Positions 45,677-56,581 of a stretch of 64,000 nucleotides of DNA are shown here, piece by piece. Origin of the DNA: Merluccius polli (taxonomy: Eukaryota > Chordata > Actinopteri > Gadiformes > Merlucciidae); the NCBI GenBank assembly GCA_030340625.1, contig JAOPHQ010001140.1:310001-374000 (forward strand), read 5' to 3'. The notes beneath the pieces are model-generated. The model saw only the letters and a list, made by a program, of their open reading frames with translations. It had not been told where the DNA came from and did no database searches. Position 1 is the first letter of the stretch. Each line of letters opens with the position of its first letter. A program made the translations under genes and the position numbers.

Positions 45677-47135
45677 GTGTCTGTCCCCCGACCGCCTACA
45701 TTATTTAAAGAAATAAAAACAAGAGGAGTTAACCATGAAAACCTAATAAAAATTAAAACCAACTCCTCAGTAGCACAAAATAAAATAATTAAATGTGGAC
45801 TGTTAAATATCAGGTCTCTGTCATCCAAAGCTGTCTTAGTGAATGAATTAATATCAGATTATGATATTGATTTGCTTTGTCTTACTGAGACCTGGTTGTC
45901 CCATGAGGATTATGTTAGCCTAAATGAATCCACCCCCCCCAGTCATATTAATACTCACATTCCCCGAGGCACAGGCCGAGGAAGTGGAGTAGCAGCTATA
46001 TATGATTCAAGGGTTTTAATGGACCCTAAACCAAAACTAAATTATAATTCATTTGAAAGCATTGTTCTTAGTCTTTCTCACCCAAACTGGAAAACAGTGC
46101 AGCCAGTCCTATTTGTTATAGTGTACCGCGCTCCTGGACCGTACTCTGATTTTATATCTGAATTCTCAGAGTTTCTATCAAGTTTAGTTCTTAAATCAGA
46201 TAAAGTAATTATTGTAGGTGATTTTAATGTCCATGTGGATGTTACAAATGACAGCCTTAGTAACGCATTTACCTCATTAATAGACTCAATTGGCTTCTGT
46301 CAGAGTGTAAATAAACCAACCCATTGTTTTAATCACACTCTTGACCTTGTTCTATCATATGGCATGGATATTGAACATTTAATAGTTTTTCCACATAATC
46401 CTCCCCTATCTGACCATTATTTAATAACTTTTGAATTTCTATTATTAGACTATAAGCCATTAAGCAAAACTTCCTACAGCAGATGTCTATCTGACAGTGC
46501 TGTAGCTAAGTTTAAGGAGGAGATTCCATCAGTGTTTAATTCAATGCCATATCTGAATATAACAGAGTCCTATATTAACTTTAGTCACTCCCAAATTGAT
46601 AATCTTGTTAATAGTGCTGCAGGCTCTCTAAAATCAACATTAGATTCTATCGCTCCTAGAAAACAGAAAATAATAAAACATAGGAAACTAGCACCGTGGT
46701 ACAACCAACAAACTCGTCAATTAAAACAAGAAACAAGGAAATCAGAAAGGAAATGGCGCGCTTCCAATTTATTAGAAAATCGCTTAATATGGCAAAATAA
46801 TCTTAAAAATTATAGAAAGGCCCTCCGTAATGCCAGAGGAGCCTTTTACTCAGCACTAATAGAAGAAAATAAGAACAACCCTAGGTTCCTCTTCAGCACT
46901 GTAGCCAGGCTGACAGAGAGTCACAGCTCTATTGAGCCATGTATCCCCATCAACTTAAGTAGCAATGACTTCATGAACTTCTTTTATAATAAAATTATTA
47001 CTATTAGAGAGAAAATTAGTCACCAAATGCCCTCAATAGGTATCGCAGGCTCTCCAACATCAGACACTTTGACTGGTGCAACCTTAGATGTGTATTTGGA
47101 GTGTTTCTCTGCTGTCAGTCTTCATCAGTTAACTT
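45677..47135 (+). pseudogene. LINE-2 ORF2 part 1: endonuclease and linker
   Basis: Open frame of 486 codons up to the MITE junction. Endonuclease blocks: IKCGLLNIRSLSSKAVLVNE, YDIDLLCLTETWLSHEDY (catalytic Glu), GRGSGVAAIYD, VLFVIVYRAPGPYSDFI, KVIIVGDFNVHVDVTND (GDFN), NKPTHCFNHTLDLVLSYGMD and PPLSDHYLITFEF (SDH). Then comes a basic linker with KLAPWYNQQTRQLKQETRKS. The frame opens at a GTG at 45677 with no ATG until MDPKPKL, so the true start is uncertain; translation may be linked to ORF1. It continues in frame at 48544 after the hAT MITE. Confidence 0.88.
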
Positions 47136-48535
47136 TAGGGCTGCACGATATTGGGAAAATATGCGATATGCGATAACATTGTTGAGTACTGCGATGACGA
47201 TATAACTTGCGATATTTCAATATTTAATGTTTTTCTTCATTCTACTTGCTGCTAGACTATTAAAAAAAGAAATGCATCGTATGCATGCAATGCAACATAA
47301 CTTTTATTGGGAAAATTGCCCACTTGAAACATTTTCTTATATGGTCAACAAAATTAAGATGAAATAAATAAAAACAATAAAACTGCATAAAGCATTCATA
47401 ATAAATTTAAATAATAAACATTTTTTTCTGACCACTAATTTGTTGAGCTAAGAAGGTGTTGCAGAATGGGTTCTGAGGCATACATGATGCCATGAAAAAC
47501 AACATCAAATAACAATAATAAAAACAAAAATACACCATTATGGTGAGTTATTGGCCAAAAAGGCTAGCACAAGGAAACATGTGCAACAATGTAGTTAAAC
47601 TAAAATACACCTGGGGGGTATTGCACAAAACTAGGATACATAAATCCAGGATAATTGAGTAAGCGCGGCTTGGACTATTCTGCTCGACGGTATCCTGGCT
47701 TATTCGGTTGCACGATTGCCAAGCCAGGATAAATAGGCGGCTAAGTCACGTCAGGTGAAGCTAGTTGGGATAAGCGGCATGCTGGAATAGACCTCGCGAT
47801 CGCTCACAGAATCACCGATCGGAACATCGCGTTTCATACGTCACGGCCGCTGGATACCCGACCCAAGCCCGACGGGACCCGAGGGGTCGGGTCCCGTCGG
47901 GCTTGGGTCGGGTATCCAGCGGCCGACGGTACCCGACGGGCCGGGTCGGGTTCGGACTCGGTGACGTCTGCGCGATTTGAAATGTGCAATTTAAAACAGC
48001 TTATTCTGCATGGTAGCCAATGGGCTGTTTCACACTTTGCAAAGGTTCGACTGTGTGATTAAAATACATTTTATACATATGACATAAGCGTTGCGCTCAT
48101 CTGTTTGTTGACATTTCCAAATGCGCTGCAGTTGCGTAATAAAGGCGGACTTTCATAAACACAAACGTAAATGTGTCATAGTATGAAACAATATAGACTT
48201 TAACTGTGTTGGCCTGAGTAATAACACTTATTATTGGCCAAAAGGGCTAGCACAAGGAAACATGCGCAACAATTTAGTTAAACTAAAATACACCTGGTCA
48301 AACAAACACGACAACGCTCGCTCAACAACTTAAACACCATGTGCTTAAACTGGTGGGGGGCGGGCTTATCGGGCAGCATGACAGCATCGGATTGGTCAAA
48401 TATAATGTCATTGTGTGTGAATGCGCGAAAAATGTAGGCTTAATTTAATCGCAAATTAAGAAATCTTTGCGGTATGTACATCGCGAGCGTTGATTTCGCG
48501 ATGACGATAGATTTGCGATATATCGTGCAGCCCTA
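47136..48535. mobile_element. hAT-type MITE, 1.4 kb, in LINE-2
   Basis: A perfect 8-bp duplication GTTAACTT (47128-47135, 48536-48543) and inverted ends TAGGGCTGCACGATAT / ATATCGTGCAGCCCTA. ATGCGATATGCGATAA-type subterminal sequence is mirrored at the right (GCGATGACGATAGATTTGCG). A 66-bp direct repeat (about 47548-47611 and 48231-48297, GGCTAGCACAAGGAAACATG) flanks its middle, which holds an 80-bp hairpin. No gene. Confidence 0.93.
47845..47924. repeat. 80-bp perfect hairpin
   Basis: Two 37-nt arms (left starts GGCCGCTGGATACCCGACCC) are exactly complementary around a 6-nt loop AGGGGT. The arms repeat the words CCCGAC/GTCGGG. Confidence 0.95.
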
Positions 48536-48543
48536 GTTAACTT

Positions 48544-49255
48544 CTATAATTTCTTCATCGAAGTCATCAACCTGTCTGTTAGACCCCATCCCAACTAGGC
48601 TGCTTAAAGAAATTGTACCCTTAATTGGCACTTCTTTACTGGAAATGATTAATCTTTCTTTATTATCAGGATATGTACCACAGTCCTTTAAAGTAGCTGT
48701 AATTAAACCCCTTCTTAAAAAGCCCACTCTTGACCCAGGGGTTTTAGCCAACTATAGACCGATTTCTAATCTCCCCTTTCTGTCTAAGATTCTGGAGAAA
48801 GTAGTCGCCAAACAATTGTGTGACTTTCTACATAACAATAGTTTATTCGAGGATTTCCAGTCAGGATTTAGAGTTCATCATAGCACAGAGACAGCTCTGG
48901 TTAAAGTTAATAATGACCTTTTGATTGCTTCTGACAATGGACTTGTCTCTGTACTTGTATTATTAGATCTTAGTGCTGCATTTGACACCATTGATCATAA
49001 TATTCTTTTACAGAGACTCGAGCATCAAATTGGCATTAAAGGAACCGCACTAAGCTGGTTTAGGTCCTATCTATCAGATCGTTCACAGTTTGTACATGTG
49101 AATGATGAATCTTCAATAAATACTACAGTTAGTCATGGAGTTCCACAAGGTTCTGTACTTGGACCAATACTATTTACTTTATATATGCTCCCTTTAGGCA
49201 ACATTATTAGAAATCACTCCATTAACTTTCATTGTTATGCAGATGATACGCAGTT
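48544..49255 (+). pseudogene. LINE-2 ORF2 part 2: reverse transcriptase
   Basis: Joins part 1 in frame (HQLT then SIISSSKSSTCLLDPIP). RT blocks: KPLLKKPTLDPGVLANYRPI, FEDFQSGFRVHHSTETALVK, VLVLLDLSAAFDTIDHNILL (catalytic Asp), SHGVPQGSVLGPILFTLYML and NFHCYADDTQ (YADD). All conserved residues are intact. The frame is cut two bases into the codon after TQ by the transposon at 49256, and continues at 54454 with LYLSIKPDEI. Confidence 0.92.
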
Positions 49256-49433
49256 GGGTCAGTGACGTGACGCCTACATTTTCGCTTCCGGGGGCAATTA
49301 ATTTCATATTTTTGTAACATAATTGCGTAATCTTGTTTAAATCCATTTATCTCATATCACTCTTTTAATAACAAGTCATAATTGTGTGAAACATTTTAAA
49401 CTGGTTGACCTTTATCACGTTAAATGTGCAAAA

Positions 49434-50023
49434 TGTCATACGGTATAACGGCACTCGCTTAATGTCAATGAAGAGAAATGTTATTAAAATGATTTAAAAT
49501 ATTTATAAATCTTCAAATTTTCTCTTTGGCATATTTTTTAAAGTCTTTAGATAAATAGTGCAAAGTCTTAAGAGGATAGACCATTTGAAAGCATCATTAA
49601 TATTTAAAACACTTTGTTCCGCGAAGACACATTTTCCCTAATGTCATTCAGTAAAACAAAGATTGGAGGCCATTTTGAACTGTAGACTCATGACTCTTGT
49701 CATGTGACATATGATGTCATCACTCAGAAGACCCCTGAAGACCAGCCAAGTTGGAGGTAAGTTTAAAGTGTTGCTCCTAAATTTAAGTTAATTTCACCTT
49801 TTGTAAGTGTACCATGTGTCAGAGATGTGGGCGTCATTCGGTCAAACATTATAAAAGTGTTTATAAAGTTGTTGATTTAAAAAAGTTTTTTAATATGATA
49901 TTTGAAGTTAAAAAGTCAAGGTCAAAGTCAGTGTTGGTATTAGGTGGCCAATCTGCTGCCTGTTAGGAAGGAGAAATTACTAATTTGTCAGTCGGCAAAA
50001 CAAAATCTGTCAGTTGGTAAAAC
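49434..50023 (+). promoter_or_regulatory. Left subterminal 16-bp motif cluster, five copies
   Basis: Copies of TGTCATTCGGTAAAAC: 49434-49449 (TGTCATACGGTATAAC), 49642-49657 (TGTCATTCAGTAAAAC), 49832-49847 (CGTCATTCGGTCAAAC), 49986-50001 (TGTCAGTCGGCAAAAC) and 50008-50023 (TGTCAGTTGGTAAAAC). All are in the same orientation. Likely transposase binding sites, by inference from position and repetition. Confidence 0.7.
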
Positions 50024-50029
50024 AATGAT

Positions 50030-50690
50030 ATAGCTTATAAGAACACTAGATATCTCAACAACACCGTCAGGTATTGACACCAAATTTGGTACTTTGACAT
50101 CTTACCCTATTCTGAGGATGTACCTTGGGACTCAGTCCTGAGGGGGCAAAAGAAATGGTGACCTTTGACCTTTGGGGGCGCTGCAGCTTATAAAACCACT
50201 TATCTCAACAACACTTCAACGTATTGAAACCAAATTTGGTACTTGGACGTTTTACCCTATTCTGAGGATGCAACTTGGGACTCAGTCCTGAGGGGGCAAA
50301 CGAAATGGTGACCTTTGACCTTTGGGGGCGCTGCAGCTTATAAAACCGCTTATCTCAACAACACTTTAACGTATTGAAACCAAATTTGGTACTTGGACGT
50401 TTTACCCCATTCTGAGGATGCAGCTTAGGACTCAGTCCTGAGGGGGCAAAATAAATGGTGACCTTTGACCTTTGGGGGCGCTGCAGCTTATAAAACCACT
50501 TATATTTCAACAACACTTTAACGTATTGAAACCAAATTTGGTACTTGGACGTTTTACCCTATTCTGAGAATGCAACTTGGGCAAAATTAATTATGACCTT
50601 TGACCTTTGGGGCGCTATAGCTTATAAAAACGCTTATATTTCAAGAATACTTTAACGTATTGAAACCAAATTTGGTACTTGGTGCATCCT
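50030..50690. repeat. 150-bp tandem repeat array, about 4.4 copies
   Basis: GACCTTTGACCTTTGGGGGC is spaced by 150 bp at about 50161, 50311 and 50461, with a shorter last unit at 50596. The unit includes ACCAAATTTGGTACTTGGAC and CCTATTCTGAGGATG. The array ends with an inverted piece (GCATCCTCAGAATAGGGC near 50682) that can fold back on it. Confidence 0.9.
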
Positions 50691-50866
50691 CAGAATAGGG
50701 CAAAACATCCATCAATTTCATGACTTTTAACACGTCAGTAAGTGGGGGGACCTGTAGGGGGCTGCTTTGAAGTGAACTGTTTTGTTTAACTGCATGTTAC
50801 GTCTATTTAGAATTCCCAATCCAACTAACCATTGCCAGTTGTAACATAATATTTGTTTTTTAACAG

Positions 50867-50964
50867 ATGCCTCTTTCCAATAAGGAGAGGGGTGCACGTT
50901 TTCGTGCAAAGATAAGAGCAGATACTGCTGCAAGAGAGGAGAGCCTACGAAAGAGAAGGGAAAG
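50867..50964 (+). CDS. Transposase exon 1 (basic N-terminus)
   Basis: The ATG directly follows TTTTTTAACAG and opens MPLSNKERGARFRAKIRADT then AAREESLRKRRER, a strongly basic helix. Exon 1 ends GAAAG|GTATAA (donor at 50965). Without splicing the frame stops 8 codons later (YNYERI*). The intron of 186 bp (50965-51150) holds GAGT and AAAT simple repeats and ends TTGATTGCAG. Spliced, the frame runs on as RRERYHQRKEAGQYDYLP, so the Arg/Lys-rich segment is continuous. The AG just before the ATG could be the acceptor of a 5' UTR exon. Confidence 0.8.
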
Positions 50965-51150
50965 GTATAACTATGAAAGAATATGAGGGCAGTATAATGG
51001 CAAGCTCGTACAGGCTACATTGTCTGCATGCCATGTACTGTATATTATGCCTGTGTGTAGGTGCACAATAAGTGAGTGAGTGAGTGAGCAAATAAATAAA
51101 TAAATACATGAATAAATAAATGAATAAATAAATAGATTGATTGATTGCAG

Positions 51151-53407
51151 GTATCATCAGCGGAAGGAAGCAGGGCAGTATGATTATCTGCCCATCAAAG
51201 AATTGACAGCATCTGCAGCCACAAAAAGGAGACAAAGATGGAGGCTTAATCAGAGACAATCTAGGGAAAGACAGAGACAAGTGGAAGCTGTGATGAACCT
51301 CACACCAGTGTCTGACGACTCTCTTGTGGAACCTGCACAGCTTGACCTCCCAAGGCCCTCTCAAAGCTCCTCACCTCCTGCACCAGGGCCCTCTCAAAGC
51401 TCCTCACCTCCTGCACCAGGGCCATCTCAAAGCTCCTCACCTCCTGCACCAGGGCCCTCTCGCCCCTCACCTCTTGGAATAGCTGTTTCTAATCAGCCAT
51501 CTTCATCTTGGAGACCAATGTCATCCTCAACACCTGATAGGGATTCACAGGGAAGAAAGAAACAAGTCTCCAGCCGCCGAAGTGACAACCGCACACGCAA
51601 ACTGAAGGAGGAAATAGACCAATTAAAAACAGGACTTCTGAGAGAAAAACGACGAGCAGAGAGGTTCCGCAAAAGGCTACAGAGTCTTAGAAATACAAAA
51701 CACAAAGCAACCAGTAAGAAGAACACGGCAAATGGTTTCAGAAAAGCTGCAGCAAGCAGACGAAGTGTGGTGGAATTTCTCACTCGTGATGAAAACAGCC
51801 GTTTATTACCAGGAAAAAAGGACACAGTCTCTCAGAATAAGGTCAGGGTACAACGTCGTGTTCTTACCAAGTCTCTAAAAGAGCTTTACAAAGATTACAA
51901 GGTAGGAATTGAACACCCTATATCCTACAGGCAGTTTGTCCATGTTCGTCCGTTTTACATCACACAGCCTAAGGCTAGTGACCGCAACACGTGTGCTTGC
52001 ATTGACCATGAGAATGTGAAGCTTCTTCTGGAGAGAATTCATCAGAGTGGCCTTATAGGGAGTAAAAGTATTTCTGATGCACTCATCCAAATCGTGTGTG
52101 ATGTCAAAAACAAGAAATGCATGTTCAGGCAGTGTGCAACTTGTTGCTACTCTGAGATAGAAGCAGGCTTGCCACAAAACCCTGGGCTGGTTACATGGCA
52201 GCAGTGGGAGAGGGAGAGGGTCTGCTCAGAGGGAAAGACTTTTTCCCATTTTGTGAAGAGAGCTTTGACTGGAACATGGGAGGATCTCCTGAAAAGCTTT
52301 AATGAAAAATTAGATGCACTGGCAAAGCACCAATACATATGGATCCATCAAGTGGAACAGTGTCGAGCTCTCAAGAACAGCCTCCAAGACCATGAGGTTG
52401 TAGTCCACATGGACTTTTCAGAGAATTATGCCTGCAAGCTCAATGTTGAAGTGCAGTCTTTTCATTTTGGGGGTAGTCGAAAACAAGCGACTATCCACAC
52501 ATGCATGGTCTACAAGTCTGGAATGTCACAAGCTTACGCCACCATTTCTGACTCCCTCAGACATGACGAACGGGCAGTATGGGCACATCTGAAGCCGGTG
52601 TTGGATGACATCTTATCTGATACAGCCATAACCACTTTGCACTTCATGAGTGACGGCCCACTGACCCAATATAGGAACAGAAAAAATTTCTACCTCATGT
52701 GCACCTTGCCCTTCCTTCGTGGCATTAAAGAGATCACATGGAACTTCTCAGAAAAGGCCCATGGAAAGGGAGCACCAGATGGTGTCGGTGGGTCCATAAA
52801 GAGAAGTGCAGATGCATTTGTGCACCAAGGAGGAGATATCCAGGGCCCCCAAGAATTGTTTTCCTTTCTGGAAAAATCAAGCTCGACTGTGAAATTCAAG
52901 TGGATAGCCGAAGATGACATCGTCCGTGTTGATGAGGCAGTGCCTAATGCCTTGCCAGTTGTTAAAGGCACCTTGGGGATTCACCAAATCACCACCGACA
53001 CCCCGGGAAAAATGTGTCATAGAGAGGTGTCCTGTTTCTGCCTCCGCTTGGGACTTCAGTGTGAATGTGGATCACCCTCCTTATTCGACTTCCATTCTGG
53101 AAATGCTGCTTCCTCAACCTCCTCAACCACTTCAACCACAACAGAAGACCTTGTTGGGAAGATGGTTATTGTGAGCTACGACAAGAAGCCTTTTGTCGGG
53201 CAAGTCCAGAATGTTGTAGGTGAGGAGATTGAGGTGTCCTGCATGCAACAAATAGGAAAGAAAAACAACTTTGTCTGGCCCCAGGTCTCTGATGTTATAT
53301 ACTATTTCAACTCCGATGTAAAGGCCATCATTGCAGAGCCAGAGCCGTCCACGAGCCGAAGCTCAAAACTGTCCGATGAGGACTGGGACACATTTGTCTC
53401 TACCTGA
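51151..53407 (+). CDS. Transposase exon 2 (total 784 aa spliced), D-D-D/E core
   Basis: Begins RYHQRKEAGQYDYLP after the acceptor at 51149-51150; the spliced product has 785 codons including stop, with no stop or shift. Order of parts (spliced numbering): basic KR-rich N-terminus; a Pro/Ser tail with three 30-bp repeats (QSSSPPAPGP, about residues 104-137); a coiled-coil-like basic helix KLKEEIDQLKTGLLREKRRA; a Cys/His region (NTCACIDHENVK, CMFRQCATCCYSE); then the catalytic core with VVHMDFSENYACKLN (D454), LHFMSDGPLTQYRNRKN (D534) and EKAHGKGAPDGVGGSIKRSA (D576). A C-terminal cluster MCHREVSCFCLRLGLQCECG may bind zinc. The third acidic residue could be D576 or the E of FSEKAHG. Long for a transposase but in the range of Sola-like proteins. 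Confidence 0.85.
51349..51462 (+). repeat. 30-bp coding repeat in the transposase
   Basis: Units CCCTCTCAAAGCTCCTCACC TCCTGCACCAGGG-like (in two parts) recur three times and part of a fourth, encoding PSQSSSPPAPG. Confidence 0.85.
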
Positions 53408-53638
53408 GAGCCACACCAACCAACCAATCCATTCCTCAGTGTTTTTTTTTTAAATTATTTCAAATGGGTTGAGACTGAGGGTGGGGGGCATCATTTCTGT
53501 ATAATCAGTTGAACTGTACTCAGTTTAAAATTTTTAACACAAATATTTGTTATTAAAAGAGTGATACATGTACAATTTACACAGGTTTTCTTTTCTTTTT
53601 TACAAAAAATGAAATGAAGTTAATTGACCCTTAAGGTA

Positions 53639-53665
53639 AAAATGAAGGTGTCGCGTCACTGACCC
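53639..53665 (-). repeat. Internal copy of the transposon terminal repeat
   Basis: Read inverted, it matches the left end of the element (GGGTCAGTGACG then GAC, CCT, CATTTT) at 24 of 27 positions by my alignment. This is a longer match than the true right end, which agrees over 13 bp only. It lies 232 bp after the transposase stop. Confidence 0.8.
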
Positions 53666-54023
53666 TATGTTCATGTTATTCAAAACAATGTGATAAGACT
53701 GTTGTTTATTATTGTCTGCCTAGTGTTTCATTTTAATAAAAGGTTCAGGTAAACAGCCTTTTGTATCTTTTGTATCGCTGAACAGTATCCCATAACTGTT
53801 TCAACCAGAGTCTGATTGGGAAATGCTCCAAAAGCTGACAATTGTAAGGCGGATTTTACATACTCATAACTTTTTTTACAAACATATAATAATGTAAAAA
53901 CTATGATTTTAAAAATAAAAAAATCAGATTCATCATTATTGAACCCCTTTAGATGCAGAATTATCCTATTTCAGTTAGGCAATTCTAAAGAAACAACTAG
54001 AAAATTCAATTGAAGTGGTCATA

Positions 54024-54272
54024 TGTCATTTGGTAAAACAAAATGTCATACGGTAAAACAGGGAATATATTCAAAATTTAATACAAAATGTACAGCATAT
54101 TATGATAATTGACCTACATGAGAAATGCTTTTTTAATATGAAAATTTTGCAACTAGCCATGGATTCAGTATAAATCAACATGTACATTATGAACTATTTG
54201 TGATTGGGTAATTCATATTTATTCTAATATTTATCTTAATATCTGGAAATAATTTTGTTTTACCGAATGACA
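54024..54272. promoter_or_regulatory. Right subterminal 16-bp motif cluster, three copies
   Basis: TGTCATTTGGTAAAAC (54024-54039), TGTCATACGGTAAAAC (54044-54059), and the inverted GTTTTACCGAATGACA (54257-54272). Same motif as the left cluster. Confidence 0.72.
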
Positions 54273-54453
54273 TTTTTATGGTGTGAATACCATCAATTGC
54301 AATAAAAAGTAGGAAAGTGATACTTTTTTGAAGGGGCACATACAAAATTAAAAAGTTCACATCTAAATCTATTAAAAAAATGTTGAAACTGGCCTGCTGC
54401 TACATTTTTAGTTTTTTGTGGTTTTGAAATCAAAAAACGTCACTGACCCAGTT

Positions 54454-54607
54454 ATATCTATCGATCAAACCCGATGAAATTAATCAATTATCTAAATTAC
54501 AAACATGTCTTAAAGACATAAAATCCTGGATGAGCTGCAATTTTCTGATGTTAAACTCAGAGAAAACCGAAATTCTTGTACTTGGCCCCAAAAACCTTAG
54601 AGACTCA
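54454..54607 (+). pseudogene. LINE-2 ORF2 part 3
   Basis: Continues part 2 in frame: LYLSIKPDEINQLSKLQTCL then KDIKSWMSCNFLMLNSEKTE and ILVLGPKNLRDS. This is the region after YADD that in LINE ORF2 proteins forms the RT palm/thumb transition. The next insertion (54608) falls after DS and the frame resumes at 57466 with MSTDIATLDG. Confidence 0.9.
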
Positions 54608-55168
54608 GGGCCCTATCTTGCACTCAGCGCAATTGACTTTGTTCACTGGCGCTTGCGGAATTCCTATTTTGCACCCGACGCACATTGGAATTTTCCGACG
54701 CAAGGCGCAAGTCCTTCACTTGGGGAATGAAGTTGCGCTCCGGGGGCGGTTCAGCGAAAACAGGAGGCGTGTCCCGGCGCAAACGTTCCCTGGTGCTATT
54801 CTGCACTTTCACAACTTTCGGGCGATGCGCGATTGTTGACGGGGGGGGGGGGGGGGGGGGGGGGGGGATGCGTGATTGTTGACGGGGGGGCCGGCTCAAA
54901 AATAATAGTACACCAAATAAAAAAATATAAAATAAAATAAAAAAATAATTACGGCCGGCCGGCTCGGCCTGAAATCGTCCAGCCGTTGGGGAAATCTCCC
55001 GAACCTCCCGACGGCCAGCCGTCCCGATGGCCATAGTGTAGTGTGTGTAACGTGCATACACTTTGCTTCTCTCATCTACAAGGAAGCAGTTCCCATTTTT
55101 ACATATGTGAACAAATAGGCGTAAATCTAGCGTACACAGTTACCCAAAAATATTCAGGCTAATAGTAA

Positions 55169-56581
55169 GGGACTGTACGATATTTACCGGGGGGGGAGGG
55201 CCGGTCGTCAGGGGGGGAGGGCCTAGGATAATTTTTTTAAGCCTTAGGGGAGGGCCCAGGAGAATATTTTTGGCCTGGGGGGGAGGGCCGAGGAAAATTA
55301 TTTTATGGGGGGGGCAATCGTCATGACTCATGCCGAGTTCGATGTTTAAATGAAAGATAGGATAGCCTGTAAGGAAGTGAACGTCTCCTTTACCATAACC
55401 ATAACCCCTTTTGGAGTGAATTGTTTCACAGTAGACTGCGGACGCTGTAGACTCTGCTCTGCGAGCGGACGCTGTAGACTCTGCTCGTCTCATACCACCG
55501 CGAACGGGTTTATGAGACCCCAGATCGTTTCACACAGACGCGGGAGGGTACCTTTGGCGTCAGTATCCAGGGCTTAATTTGGGCCGGAACACGCCGGAAT
55601 ATGTTCCGGCACCTCCAACGGTGGATCCGGCACCTTTTTTATTTTTTTATTTCCCCCCCCCCCCCCCCCCCCCCCCCCCCCGATCGCGCAACCCTGTCAT
55701 CAGTCCGCGGTCCCCCCCCCCCCCCTCCCGTTGACAATCACGAACACCCCCCCCCACCCCCGGGCGTGACAAATCGTCGGTAGGCCTATATTACGAGTTG
55801 GGATGAGAACGGGTTGTCTGCCGAAACCGTCAAGTCTAAATCATGCGATAGGCGCGCACGATGACATCCTCACAGCATGCACACGGGCTGTGTGTGGACT
55901 CGGGTCTGCGGCTGAGTCCGCGGCCGGGTCCGCGGGTCCGGTGCTGGGTCCGCGGCTGGCGGGTCCGGTGCTCCCCCCCCCCCCCCCCCCCCCGTTGACA
56001 ATCGCGCCGAATGTAGAGCATATTGTAATGCAGCGTTGAATGGATGAATAGCTTACATAAGGGTCCCCAGCACTTTTCAAACCACTCTCAAGCTTATGGT
56101 TATTGTCCCCACCACTTCTAAAACCAAACTGACGCCACTGACCACATAGACCAAGAATCGCAGGGTGATCATTAGTCGCTCTTAGTCACAGTAGTTTGTG
56201 TTTTGTCTTATAATAGCCTATAAGGTACAATGTCATCAGCCAAGTTGGGAAATTATTGGGGGAGTCTCGTAACATTGATAAAAGCAGACTTGTCCCCATT
56301 CTCAAGTTCAAGGCACAGCGTGGCATAAACCCCTGCTCTTGCTGCGTGTGTACCCGTGTGTGTGTATGTGTGCTTATGTGGCCGTTTTAACCTTGTAAAC
56401 GTCATTTTCCGACCAATTTTATTTGATTCACGTAGCGGGGAGGGCCTAGGAGAATTTTTTTGAGCCGGGGGGAGGGCCCCGGAAAAAAAAAAATTACCAG
56501 GGGGGAGGGCCAGGCAGAACAATTTTAACCCGATCGTCTGGCGACCGGCCCTCCCCCCCCCGCTAAATATCGTACAGTCCC
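55169..56581. mobile_element. Harbinger-like element nested in copy B
   Basis: Ends GGGACTGTACGATATTTA and TAAATATCGTACAGTCCC with a 3-bp TAA duplication (55166-55168, 56582-56584). Copy A has the uninterrupted site (about 17879-17893, inverse CCTAATAGTAATGACGG), which proves the insertion. The interior is dominated by poly-G/C runs and GGGGAGGGCC repeats, with no supported gene. Confidence 0.88.
55657..55996. repeat. Poly-C rich segment
   Basis: Long C runs near 55652-55681, 55712-55725 and 55974-55993, each next to CGATCGCGC / GTTGACAATC words that also occur beside poly-G in copy A and near 54841. Predicted proline-rich ORFs are artefacts. Confidence 0.8.

Larger units (their letters stand above)
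49256..54449 (+). mobile_element. 5.2-kb DDD/DDE DNA transposon, best fit Sola superfamily
   Basis: Ends GGGTCAGTGACGT and ACGTCACTGACCC (13-bp TIRs) are flanked by AGTT (49252-49255, 54450-54453), a 4-bp target duplication. It carries a two-exon transposase (50867-53407), an AATAAA at 53735-53740, a 150-bp tandem array, eight copies of a 16-bp motif near the ends, and an internal inverted copy of the terminal repeat. The 4-bp duplication and D-D-D-like core are known features of Sola elements; other superfamilies with 4-bp duplications are not excluded. It sits cleanly in an otherwise open LINE frame. Confidence 0.85.

Noticed and set aside
51137..51150. Transposase start at 51137
   Set aside because: There is no ATG there (the codon is TTG) and the bases are the end of an intron; the ATG at 50867 with splicing gives a better N-terminus.
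51493..51825. 110-aa minus ORF over the transposase gene
   Set aside because: It lies antisense to exon 2, has no motif and is Arg/Ser/Leu-biased as expected from reversed basic codons.
49256..53665. Placing the transposon's right end at the internal repeat
   Set aside because: The AGTT duplication and the restored LINE frame fix the end of this insertion at 54449; the internal repeat is reported as a separate oddity.
55601..56039. Proline-rich ORFs
   Set aside because: They translate poly-C runs inside nested MITEs.
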